Positions 56,531 to 64,000 of a stretch of DNA of 64,000 bases are shown here, piece after piece; within the stretch, counting starts at the first letter, position 1, and every line of letters starts with the position of its first letter. Below the pieces are notes generated by a model. It worked only from the letters and a program-made list of their open reading frames with translations. It was not told the origin of the DNA and did not search any database. The position numbers and the translations under genes were made by a program. Source of the DNA: Bifidobacterium longum subsp. infantis ATCC 15697 = JCM 1222 = DSM 20088 (GTDB lineage Bacteria; Actinomycetota; Actinomycetes; Actinomycetales; Bifidobacteriaceae); contig NC_017219.1 of assembly GCF_000269965.1 (NCBI RefSeq), positions 620,001-684,000 on the forward strand. The letters run 5' to 3'.

Positions 56531-59500
56531 ATGAGTAAAGGGTATGGTGTATTTGGCCATGTTCCCGATAATGCGGATGACGATGACCTCCTGCCTTATG
56601 AGGATGATGATTCCGGCGTTTCCTGGGGCCATGCGTTGCGCCGTCGCAATCCTTGGAAAAGGGGAGGCGACGAAGGTGCCGATTACGACGATGATCGGTA
56701 TGGCGCAGATGACACAGATGACACAGATGACACTAATGAGGACAGGAGTCTCTTTGCCGGCAAGAGCAGCGGTATAGGCGGTATCTCTGGCGAGGCAGAT
56801 GGAATGCTTGGTGGCGCAGGCGCTGCCGGCAGTAGAGCCGTAACGTTTGGCGGAACGGACAGTTTGTCCGCCGCCGATGCGGTTATGCCCTATCGTTTCA
56901 GGCAAGGACGTTCCGTATGGTTCGAAGATGAGGACGAAGGCCATTTCGCCGGGGCTGCGAAGCGTGCCGAAGCCCATGCCGTCCCTATCCTTGCGTTACG
57001 CAACGATGTGGAATCGTCATCGTCGAATGCCGTGCTCGCTCGTGCCCGTAGCATTGCGCGCAAAGCGGCCACCATGGTTATCAATCCGGTATACAGCGAA
57101 AATCATCGAACCGGGTATGCCGAGCTTGACGGCATTCTACGTGGCACCACCAGCCCATCGAGTAAGTATCGTACCAGCGTGCAATTCGACCTCGACACGG
57201 GAGAAGCCGTCGGTGGCAAGTGCTCATGCCCGGCTTACGGCCGTGGCTATGGCATGTGCAAGCACATGATTGCGCTCGCCTTCATATTCTGCGATGATCC
57301 GCAGCGTTTTGAAGGGTACCGTGCCGGGGCTGTGAGGCCGTCTCGGACGCTGATTGACTATATGGAGCACGTCGATAGGCAAGATGCTCAAGCCAAAGCG
57401 CGTCGCCGCAATGCGCTCATGCGCCGATTCGATACTGCAAAAGGACGAAATGGCGCAGGTGGACGACATACGAATAGCGGGTATGGCTCTCGTGCCGGCA
57501 CCCGCGGCGGCGGGTATCAGGGCGATAGCGAGACTGTGGGCTTGGGACAGGTGCAGCTTGTTCCGATATTGAGTTTCATCGATGGCGTGTGGAGCGTGGA
57601 GTTCAAGATCGGATCGACTTCCAATGGGTCCAGCTATGTACTGAAATCGATTCCGCAATTTGTGCTTACCATGGCGAACGGCGACTATACGGATTATGGG
57701 CAGAAGCTTGCCTTTACCCATACGCCGGATATGTTCGACGATGATTCGCGCCCACTGCTGGGCTTCCTTGACGACGCGATGGCCGTGCGTCGTGCGGCCG
57801 AGCAGCAGGACCGGTATTACGGGCATATCGCCATCGATCGTCACCTGACACTTTCAGCACCGGAAGTGGCCCGGTTGCTGTCCGTACGTGAGGGCAGAGG
57901 CGTACAGCTCGTGTTGAACACATGGTTCTCCGGGCAGCCTGCATCGGTGCCGGTTGATGGTGGCGAGCCAGATTTTCTCATGCGCATTGCGCGGCGTGAT
58001 TTCAATACGTATGGTCCGGATGCCGGATACCTGCTTACCGGAGTGCCAGCGGTGGAAACCGTGATTGACGGCGGCAAGAATGTATGGCTGTTGCTCGCCT
58101 CCGCTAATCCGGCCGGTGTGGTATCCGCCATGATGGCGGGCTCTCAGCGTAAAAGCGCAGCAGGATGCCGATTCGTCCGTTGCCCGAAACGATTGATTCC
58201 GTTGCGGGGATTACTGGGAGACATGTTTGAACCCGATGGCGAGGGGCAGGTCATCGCCGGCGATGACATCGCCCTGTTCGCACGCACGCTATTGCCTCAG
58301 CTGGTTGGCGCCGGATTGTTGGAGGCCAGTGAGATTCCTCGCGAGCTGGCTGAATTAAGCCCTACGGAATGCAGTCTCCAGTTTTATCTGGATCGCGATG
58401 AGCATGGTGTGCAATGTGAGGTCAAGGCACGCTACGGCGATGCCATTGTCCCGTTGCTACCCGATGGCCCGACGGTGCATGCTAGGGATGAGCGTTCCAT
58501 CCCCTTGTCTCGGGGCGTGATTGGGCGTGATTTCGACGCTGAGCATCTTGCGATCGATGTAGTACGTGAATTCTTTACCATGCCTGACCAGCGCAAGCGC
58601 GTTGCGGCCGCCACTCATCAGACGGTGAATGGGTTCCGAACGCCGGCCGCGCGAAAGACCGCCAAACAATTCGTGCCTGATGCGGCCACTATCGATCGCG
58701 ATGACACCACGCAGATTGTTCGTCTTTTTGACGAGGGATTGCCCGCACTGAAGGAAGTAGGGGAGGTCTTCACCACACCGGCTTTTGACCGGCTGATCGC
58801 GCCCAAGCCGCCAAGCGTCAAAGTCGGATTGTCCATCAAAGGCAATTTGGTGGAGATATCACCCCTCGCTGATGAAGTACCGCCGGACGAAGTGGGTGCC
58901 TTGCTGTCTTCGTATCGTCGGCGTCAACGATTCCATCAGTTGAAGGACGGCACGCTGGTCAAACTCAGCGGCGCGAATCTCAGCACGTTGGACCGATTGG
59001 CCAGCGACCTTGATCTGAGCGAGCAGCAGCTCAACTCCGGGCTGATCGAGTTGCCGGGCGGTCGAGCATTCCTACTGGATGGTGAGCTGCCGGATGACGG
59101 CTCCGATGTAGTCAAGGACGCTTCGTTCACCGAATACATCGACGATCTCAAGATCATCGACCCTAAGTCGTATGAAGTGCCGGATAGTCTCAAGCATATT
59201 CTGCGCCCTTATCAGGTCGAAGGCTTCCAATGGCTGAACACGTTGTGCGACAAGGGTTTTGGCGGCATTTTGGCCGACGAGATGGGTTTAGGCAAATCCG
59301 TGCAGCTTATCGCCCTGTTGCTGTCGCGATACCACAACGAATCTAGTGGCATGCCGACCGCTCAAGGCATGGATGCCGGTAATGCTGGTAATAGTGAATC
59401 AGCCGTAACCGGTCATATTACTTTCGATTCCGAAGATGGCGGGTCGCATCCATCATTGATCGTGTGCCCGGCGTCCTTGGTGTACAACTGGGGTGCCGAA

Positions 59501-60802
59501 TTCGCCAAGTTCGCCCCGAGCTTCAACGCCGTGGTGGTGGCCGGTACCAAAGCCGAGCGCCGCACCGCCATCGGCCGCGCGTTCCGGGCGGATGAACCCA
59601 CCGTGCTCATCACCTCATACGACCTGCTGCGCCGGGATGTCGATGATTACACCGCCAATGAGCAACGTTTCAATGTCATGGCATTGGATGAAGCCCAGTA
59701 CATCAAGAATCACACCACGAAGATAGCCAAAGCGGTCAAGGCCGTGGCCGCCGACCATCGTTTCGCCTTGACCGGCACGCCGATCGAGAACCGACTCTCC
59801 GAACTGTGGAGCATCTTCGACTTCCTGATGCCGGGACTATTGGGCTCATACAAGCGATTCCATGAGCGCTACGAGTTGCCCATCTCCAACGCCCGGGCTG
59901 CGGATGGCAGCACGGCCGAAGGTCGGGCCGCCGCACAGGTCAATCCTGAGGCCGCCCGGGTGTCTCGCCAATTGCAGTCGTTGGTGGGCGTGTTCATCAA
60001 GCGCAGGTTGAAGTCCCAAGTGCTGACCGATTTGCCGGACAAGTTGGAGACCACGCTGACCGTGCAGCTTGCCGGCGAACAGCGCAAACTGTATGCGGCT
60101 CACGAGCAGCGGCTCAGAATGCAGCTCGAACACAGCGAAGAAGCCGATTTCAACACGTCGAAGATTCGCATCCTCGCCGAGCTGACCAAGTTGCGCCAGA
60201 TCTGCTGCGATCCAAGGCTGCTGTACGCCGATGCCAAGGATCAGTCAGCCAAGCTCGCCGCCATCACCGAACTGGTGGAAACCTGCGTGAATGAAGGCAA
60301 GAAGGCACTGATCTTCTCCCAGTTCACCAGCTTCCTTGATCTGATCGCCGAACGCTTCGACGCGCAAGGACTACGCTACTACACCATCACCGGATCCACG
60401 CCTAAAAAGAAGCGTCTCGAACTCGTCGACCAGTTCAATGCGGACGATACGCCCGCCTTCCTGATTTCATTGAAGGCCGGCAACACCGGACTGAACCTGA
60501 CCGGTGCCAGCGTGGTCATCCACGCCGATCCATGGTGGAACGCTGCCGCGCAGGATCAGGCCACCGACCGAGCACATCGTATCGGCCAGACCGAAGACGT
60601 CAACGTGTATCAGGTGGTGGCCAAGGACACCATCGAAGAACGCATCTTGGAGCTTCAGCATACCAAGAGCGAGCTCGCCCGCCAGTTCACCGATGCTTCC
60701 TTGCTTGCCGACGAAGCCGGCACCGGCGCCAGCGCCCTCACCGAAGCTCCCGCCTCCATCGCCACCCTCACCAAGGACGATCTCCTCAATCTGCTGGGAT
60801 GA
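56531..60802 (+). CDS. SWIM zinc-finger SNF2/Swi2-family ATPase
   Basis: DNA translocase of 1423 aa. Residues 1-130 are acidic and disordered. A SWIM zinc finger (CSCPAYGRGYGMCKHM, ~residues 230-245) is followed by a long bacterial SNF2-associated region. The SNF2 ATPase has Walker A DEMGLGKS (~918), LTGTPIENRLSELWSIFDF, DEAQ box LDEAQYIKN (~1053) and helicase-C motifs ALIFSQFTSFLDLIAERF and DRAHRIGQ. AAAGGAGG precedes ATG 56531. RapA/HepA-like roles in transcription recycling or repair are possible; the role is unproven. WYL regulator divergent, HicAB downstream. Confidence 0.93.
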   Translation: MSKGYGVFGHVPDNADDDDLLPYEDDDSGVSWGHALRRRNPWKRGGDEGADYDDDRYGADDTDDTDDTNEDRSLFAGKSSGIGGISGEADGMLGGAGAAGSRAVTFGGTDSLSAADAVMPYRFRQGRSVWFEDEDEGHFAGAAKRAEAHAVPILALRNDVESSSSNAVLARARSIARKAATMVINPVYSENHRTGYAELDGILRGTTSPSSKYRTSVQFDLDTGEAVGGKCSCPAYGRGYGMCKHMIALAFIFCDDPQRFEGYRAGAVRPSRTLIDYMEHVDRQDAQAKARRRNALMRRFDTAKGRNGAGGRHTNSGYGSRAGTRGGGYQGDSETVGLGQVQLVPILSFIDGVWSVEFKIGSTSNGSSYVLKSIPQFVLTMANGDYTDYGQKLAFTHTPDMFDDDSRPLLGFLDDAMAVRRAAEQQDRYYGHIAIDRHLTLSAPEVARLLSVREGRGVQLVLNTWFSGQPASVPVDGGEPDFLMRIARRDFNTYGPDAGYLLTGVPAVETVIDGGKNVWLLLASANPAGVVSAMMAGSQRKSAAGCRFVRCPKRLIPLRGLLGDMFEPDGEGQVIAGDDIALFARTLLPQLVGAGLLEASEIPRELAELSPTECSLQFYLDRDEHGVQCEVKARYGDAIVPLLPDGPTVHARDERSIPLSRGVIGRDFDAEHLAIDVVREFFTMPDQRKRVAAATHQTVNGFRTPAARKTAKQFVPDAATIDRDDTTQIVRLFDEGLPALKEVGEVFTTPAFDRLIAPKPPSVKVGLSIKGNLVEISPLADEVPPDEVGALLSSYRRRQRFHQLKDGTLVKLSGANLSTLDRLASDLDLSEQQLNSGLIELPGGRAFLLDGELPDDGSDVVKDASFTEYIDDLKIIDPKSYEVPDSLKHILRPYQVEGFQWLNTLCDKGFGGILADEMGLGKSVQLIALLLSRYHNESSGMPTAQGMDAGNAGNSESAVTGHITFDSEDGGSHPSLIVCPASLVYNWGAEFAKFAPSFNAVVVAGTKAERRTAIGRAFRADEPTVLITSYDLLRRDVDDYTANEQRFNVMALDEAQYIKNHTTKIAKAVKAVAADHRFALTGTPIENRLSELWSIFDFLMPGLLGSYKRFHERYELPISNARAADGSTAEGRAAAQVNPEAARVSRQLQSLVGVFIKRRLKSQVLTDLPDKLETTLTVQLAGEQRKLYAAHEQRLRMQLEHSEEADFNTSKIRILAELTKLRQICCDPRLLYADAKDQSAKLAAITELVETCVNEGKKALIFSQFTSFLDLIAERFDAQGLRYYTITGSTPKKKRLELVDQFNADDTPAFLISLKAGNTGLNLTGASVVIHADPWWNAAAQDQATDRAHRIGQTEDVNVYQVVAKDTIEERILELQHTKSELARQFTDASLLADEAGTGASALTEAPASIATLTKDDLLNLLG

Positions 60803-60868
60803 GAAGATCCTGCTCGGTGCTCTTGAGCTTGGGAGGCGGAAACAGTCTGGGCTTTGTGGACCCGTTCG

Positions 60869-61342
60869 CTAAGCCGAGACCGGAGTCGATAGCGGTGTGG
60901 CATGGTGCGTGCGTGGGGAGCGTGATTCAGTTGTTGGCTGAGGCGATTCGGACGCTGTCGTTTTGTGCTTTGTTTTGCCGTTGACCAATTGAAATGCTCG
61001 TTGGTAGGAGACCCCCAATAAAGCTCCGATTTGTCGATACGTGAGTCCCTCGTTGCGTAGGGCCCGTGCGGCGAGTCGGGATTCGGCAGCCGCTTGTGCG
61101 TTGGCTTTTTTTGCTATTTCGCGCTGCCGGAACATTTCTGTTACGTGTTGTTTGGCTTGTTTCGGCAACACAAACGTCACCTTGAGCTCCGGATTGTCGT
61201 CGTCGTTCATGACAGTGATGAGATCTTTAGCCATTGGCTCGATATCGTCAAGTCCTTTGGCCTGGGTCGACCGTTCGATAGCTGGTACCTGAACGTACCA
61301 ATATCGGCCATCGGGTTGCACAAGCACGTCATAGTTGCTCAT
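60869..61342 (-). CDS. hicB: HicB-like antitoxin with helix-turn-helix
   Basis: Antitoxin of a type II system, 157 aa. The N-terminal half (YDVLVQPDGRYWYVQVPAIE and LKVTFVLPKQAKQHVTEM) resembles the partial RNase H fold of HicB. The C-terminal part, LRNEGLTYRQIGALLGVSYQ, is a helix-turn-helix, followed by a Ser/Thr/Pro-rich tail longer than usual. Its ATG overlaps the hicA stop (ATGA), so translation is coupled. It would neutralise HicA and repress the operon. It ends 66 bp from the convergent SNF2 gene. Confidence 0.8.
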   Translation of the reverse strand: MSNYDVLVQPDGRYWYVQVPAIERSTQAKGLDDIEPMAKDLITVMNDDDNPELKVTFVLPKQAKQHVTEMFRQREIAKKANAQAAAESRLAARALRNEGLTYRQIGALLGVSYQRAFQLVNGKTKHKTTASESPQPTTESRSPRTHHATPLSTPVSA

Positions 61343-61557
61343 TGCCACCACCCCTTTCCGAGTTTCTGCTCGCTCTCGTTGATGATATCCAGCGTGGTTC
61401 GTTCTGAGACTTCATTATGGCGGGGGATGGGTATCCTCAACCCGTCCAGGCAGTAAACCTCATGTCTGCTGCCTTGCCGTAACAAATAGAAATCGAGCCC
61501 TCGCTGCTTTGCCGCTTGCCGAAGTTTCTTGATGATGAGTTTTCTTCGTGTCATCAT
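61339..61557 (-). CDS. hicA: HicA-like mRNA interferase toxin
   Basis: Small dsRBD-fold ribonuclease toxin of 72 aa. It starts MMTRRKLIIKKLRQAAK; the catalytic His is in QGSRHEVY (His32) and is followed by LRIPIPRHNEVSERTT, the standard HicA ending. Two adjacent ATGs (61557, 61554) are possible starts. The toxin gene precedes the antitoxin, the usual hicAB order, and the two overlap. All recognised key residues are present, so the module may be active. Confidence 0.82.
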   Translation of the reverse strand: MMTRRKLIIKKLRQAAKQRGLDFYLLRQGSRHEVYCLDGLRIPIPRHNEVSERTTLDIINESEQKLGKGWWQ

Positions 61558-61581
61558 AACTCTCAATCTCGCACTAGACAA

Positions 61582-61960
61582 AATGCGTATGCCGAATTGC
61601 CGGGTGGGAGTTGTGGGTAAACGTAGAGATGTTCATTGGTCCTTCTTTCTGTTGTCTGACGCGTCGTTACGTGCGGGTGCATCTGACGGTATGGGATGAG
61701 GTTTCTGATTGGCAAGCTGAACGGGGGTATGTGGTTCTAGCTTCCGAGTTATCCACATTGATAAAGTGCTTTTTAAAGTGACTTTCCCGTGTTGGTCGTG
61801 GATGCTGCGAGCAAGGCAAGAACGGTCGATCACGTCGCGATGTGTGTGGGTGAATGGTGAAAGTGATTTTCGATATTTTTATATCGATATTCGATATATT
61901 ATGATGGTGACATACGGGGCAGTGCAGGTTCATCCATTGATATTGGATTAAGGAGCATAG
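61582..61960. other. AT-rich intergenic region with CGATAT-type repeats
   Basis: Upstream of hicAB on one side. It contains one perfect DnaA 9-mer (TTATCCACA at 61749) and a run of overlapping CGATAT motifs at about 61870-61903 (ATATCGATATTCGATATAT), which look like an operator or promoter. An AAGGAG site and ATG at 61963 start a plus-strand frame (MNAGIAFISRKSRK) that runs straight into antisense GNAT sequence, so it is probably the beginning of a deleted gene. Confidence 0.45.
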
Positions 61961-61998
61961 CCATGAACGCTGGTATCGCATTCATCTCTCGCAAATCT

Positions 61999-62287
61999 CG
62001 CAAAGCAGACGTCGCTTGGCGCTATGCCATTGCACTTGGTCGGTGGCGGGGGAGTCGGCGTTATGTTCGACGTCAGTGCCGTCATTGGCAGATGGCGCAA
62101 CCGCCACGAACACAGGGGTCTGATCGTTGGCCAGAATCGCCTTCAATTCCTCGTCCGTGTATTTCTTGACACCGCCTTTGAACAGATCCGGTCGGCCGGC
62201 ATGATGCACTTCGAGCACCTGCCGCAGCAGTTCGTCGATTTGGGGAATATCGGCCGCCGTGGCCCTACGAATCATCATGTCATCCAT
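61999..62287 (-). pseudogene. GNAT acetyltransferase, N-terminal fragment
   Basis: MMIRRATAADIPQIDELLRQ and VLEVHHAGRPDLFKGG are a typical GNAT N-terminus, followed by TDEELKAILANDQTPVFVAV. After about 80 residues the acetyl-CoA-binding core (Arg/Gln-x-x-Gly-x-Gly/Ala) is missing. The frame ends in an unrelated tail at the junction with the plus-strand MNAGIAF start, pointing to a deletion. Confidence 0.72.
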
Positions 62288-62420
62288 TTGATTCAGTCTG
62301 ATCGTGCAGTCTCGACCGGCAGATGATCATTGCCCGCGATAAGAGACACGGGCGGGCAAGATGGGTGATCGTTCGCTCAGGCTTTCATCCTCGCCGCAAC
62401 GTCACGGTAGTCTGGAGTGC

Positions 62421-62876
62421 GTGAATCGCAAGAAACAGCCAGTGGAGAAGTATGAGCGGGGCACCCGTTCGTACACGATGTCGCATATTCGCGGCAAAGA
62501 CACCAAAATCGAGGTGCTGGTACGCAGCTACCTGTTTCGCAAGGGTTTGCGATTCCGCAAGAACGACAAGCGTTACCCCGGCCACCCGGATGTAGTACTG
62601 CCGAAATACCACACCATCGTGTTTGTCAACGGCTGTTTCTGGCACATGCATGAAGGATGTTCCAAACATTCGATGCCGAAATCGAACGTGGAATTCTGGC
62701 AGGCGAAACTACTGCGCAATCACAATCGAGACATCGCGCAGCGAGCCGAACTGGAGGCCGCTGGCTGGCGTGTAATTACCGTATGGGAGTGCGAATTAAC
62801 GAAAGCCGTGCGCGACGAACGCCTCGCACGGCTGTATGAGCAGATTGTTGAAGGAGATGCAGATTCAGCGGAATAA
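62421..62876 (+). CDS. vsr: Very-short-patch mismatch endonuclease (Vsr)
   Basis: Nicks DNA 5' of T in T:G mismatches produced by deamination of 5-methylcytosine. It is 151 aa. YTMSHIRGKDTKIEVLVRS is the family N-terminus. GHPDVVLPKYHTIVFVNG holds the catalytic Asp, and GCFWHMHEGC holds His and Cys zinc ligands. GTG 62421 follows CTGGAG; an ATG at 62361 is upstream in frame without similarity. No cytosine methyltransferase is visible in the window, although vsr normally accompanies one. Confidence 0.9.
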   Translation: MNRKKQPVEKYERGTRSYTMSHIRGKDTKIEVLVRSYLFRKGLRFRKNDKRYPGHPDVVLPKYHTIVFVNGCFWHMHEGCSKHSMPKSNVEFWQAKLLRNHNRDIAQRAELEAAGWRVITVWECELTKAVRDERLARLYEQIVEGDADSAE

Positions 62877-62880
62877 TTTC

Positions 62881-62902
62881 AGCTCCCCTCTGGAGGGGAG
62901 CT
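62881..62902. repeat. Short GC-rich palindrome, dispersed family copy 5
   Basis: AGCTCCCCTCTGGAGGGGAGCT between convergent vsr and the oxidoreductase gene; perfect 10-bp arms. It may also terminate both transcripts. Confidence 0.6.
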
Positions 62903-62906
62903 GAAA

Positions 62907-63962
62907 TCAGGATTCAAACGGGAACTTCAGGCCCCAGCGGTCACGAATCGCATCCATCAGCTCCATGATGCGGATGGTGTCGGCGTGCGGCATCGCCTCG
63001 CATTCGATCTTGCCATCCAGCAGCGCGTTGGCCGCATCGGCCACCTCATACTCATAACCGGTCAACTGCAGCGGCACCGCAATGCTGCGCACGGGCTTGT
63101 GATCGTTGTTGTAGATATCGATGGACTCGGGATTGTTGATATTGGTGACCACCAAATACCCTTCGGTGCCCCACACGTAGCCGCCGCGATCGGAGGAAAC
63201 CAGCATCGAACTGGTGGACACGGCCATCGTGCCATCATCGTAATACAACGTGGTGGAATTCTGCGCATCCACACCGGTTTCGGCGGGCACCATCGACGTA
63301 TCGAAATGATCAAGTGTACGGCCATGGTCGGCACCGATCGCCATATCCAGGAAGTTCAGCGGATACACGCCCACATCGAGCAGCGCGCCACCGGCACAGG
63401 CCGGATCGGTCATACGTGCCTTGCCGGACACCGGATAGCACAGGTTGGCGCTCGCCGCTTTCACCTCGCCGATCTCGCCGGACTCGATAACTTCGTTGAT
63501 GAGCTTGCGGCTGGGCATGTAGCGCGTCCAGATGGCCTCCGTGCACAGCATGCCGGTTTCCTCGGCCACGGCCAGCGCCTCACGTGCCTGTCCGGCGTTC
63601 GCGGTGAACGACTTCTCCACCAGCACGTTCTTGCCGGCTTTCATACACAGGATCGCCTGTTCGGCGTGCAGACTGTGCGGGGTGGCGATATACACCAGAT
63701 CCACATCCGGGTCCGCCACCAACTCCTCATACGATCCATAAGCCTTGTCAAAATGCCACTGGTTGGCAAAAGCCTGCGCGCGCGTAATATCACGGGCCGC
63801 CACCGCATACGGGTGAATCCATGAGGAATACAGTGAATCTTCAGCCATCTGGGTCAGGGTATCGGCCATGGTGTGAGCTATGCGGCCCGCACCCAGAATC
63901 GCGACGTTGATTTTTTCGCCGCTGGCCTCGAACTCGGCGCGCTTGCCATTGAATCGACTCAT
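62907..63962 (-). CDS. Gfo/Idh/MocA-family oxidoreductase
   Basis: NAD(P)-dependent sugar or inositol dehydrogenase-like enzyme, 351 aa. The Rossmann motif is NVAILGAGRIAHTMAD (~residues 18-33), with DLVYIATPHSLHAEQAILC next. The catalytic-region EKP motif appears as VLVEKSFTANAGQ, with Ser replacing Pro. The C-terminal beta-sheet domain includes GGALLDVGVYPLNFLDMAIG. AGGAGGAAT lies before the ATG at 63962; an in-frame extension to 63995 is not supported. The substrate is not apparent. Confidence 0.92.
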   Translation of the reverse strand: MSRFNGKRAEFEASGEKINVAILGAGRIAHTMADTLTQMAEDSLYSSWIHPYAVAARDITRAQAFANQWHFDKAYGSYEELVADPDVDLVYIATPHSLHAEQAILCMKAGKNVLVEKSFTANAGQAREALAVAEETGMLCTEAIWTRYMPSRKLINEVIESGEIGEVKAASANLCYPVSGKARMTDPACAGGALLDVGVYPLNFLDMAIGADHGRTLDHFDTSMVPAETGVDAQNSTTLYYDDGTMAVSTSSMLVSSDRGGYVWGTEGYLVVTNINNPESIDIYNNDHKPVRSIAVPLQLTGYEYEVADAANALLDGKIECEAMPHADTIRIMELMDAIRDRWGLKFPFES

Positions 63963-64000
63963 TATTCCTCCTTGAATACGGGTTGGTACACTCAATCGAC

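Noticed and set aside
61766..61951. 61-codon plus-strand frame between hicA and the GNAT fragment
   Set aside because: No ribosome site, crosses AT-rich repeat sequence, and shows no protein-like pattern.

Overview
The window is GC-rich, densely coded actinobacterial chromosome. Gene order and protein character point to a Bifidobacterium, most likely of the B. longum group. Supporting signs are the order ftsH-folE-folP-folBK-DUF3180, actinobacterial-type DapD, an orphan citrate synthase, several ROK proteins, and IS110 and IS256 elements. This assignment rests on recognition of gene families, not on a database search.

Layout. 1-5471: the 3' part of ftsH followed by a folate cluster (folE, folP, and a folB-folK fusion carrying a second, decayed HPPK domain) and a DUF3180 membrane protein. 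5567-8474: TesB-type thioesterase and the ABC-F factor EttA, both on the minus strand. 8475-12830: a mosaic of a broken DUF3800 gene and a broken IS256 transposase. It encloses a visibly AT-rich island (about 9430-12000) with a small cysteine-ended protein, an MFS transporter and a frameshifted SAM methyltransferase. A ~100 bp direct repeat brackets the island. 12960-17572: a MacB-like ABC transporter with a PadR regulator and a paired palindromic operator. 17862-19064: an IS110 transposase with possible bridge-RNA flanks. 19526-21292: a DHA2 drug-efflux transporter. 21454-24777: tRNA-Asp, ROK glucokinase, an MFS relic, an aldo/keto reductase and a short divergent deformylase. 24778-25701: a long non-coding stretch ending in eight DnaA-box-like 9-mers. 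25702-29140: an unknown gene, a xylulokinase/MFS deletion relic and a ROK regulator whose frame runs into tRNA-Met.

29313-37063: rpmE, prfA, prmC and a complete branched-chain amino-acid ABC operon (livJHMGF). 37463-46762: Sua5, a WecA/TagO-like transferase, guaB, orn, a Pif1-like helicase, a broken MEMO-family gene, a small membrane protein and proS. 47038-53745: an SSB, the M13 peptidase PepO, an HdeD-like membrane protein, map and gltA. 53839-54036: a run of related palindromic hairpins, followed by dapD. 55368-64000: a WYL regulator divergent from a SWIM-SNF2 helicase, a HicA-HicB toxin-antitoxin pair, a truncated GNAT gene, a Vsr mismatch endonuclease without a visible methylase, and a Gfo/Idh/MocA oxidoreductase.

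How it works together. Most of the window is housekeeping: folate, translation, purines, lysine/peptidoglycan precursors and amino-acid uptake. Accessory material is concentrated at 8.5-19.5 kb, 22.9-28 kb and 60.8-62.9 kb, where gene decay by deletion, nonsense and frameshift is frequent. The best candidate for something undescribed is the three-gene AT-rich island at 9.4-11.6 kb. The DnaA-box cluster at 25.4-25.6 kb and the hairpin array at 53.8-54.0 kb come next.
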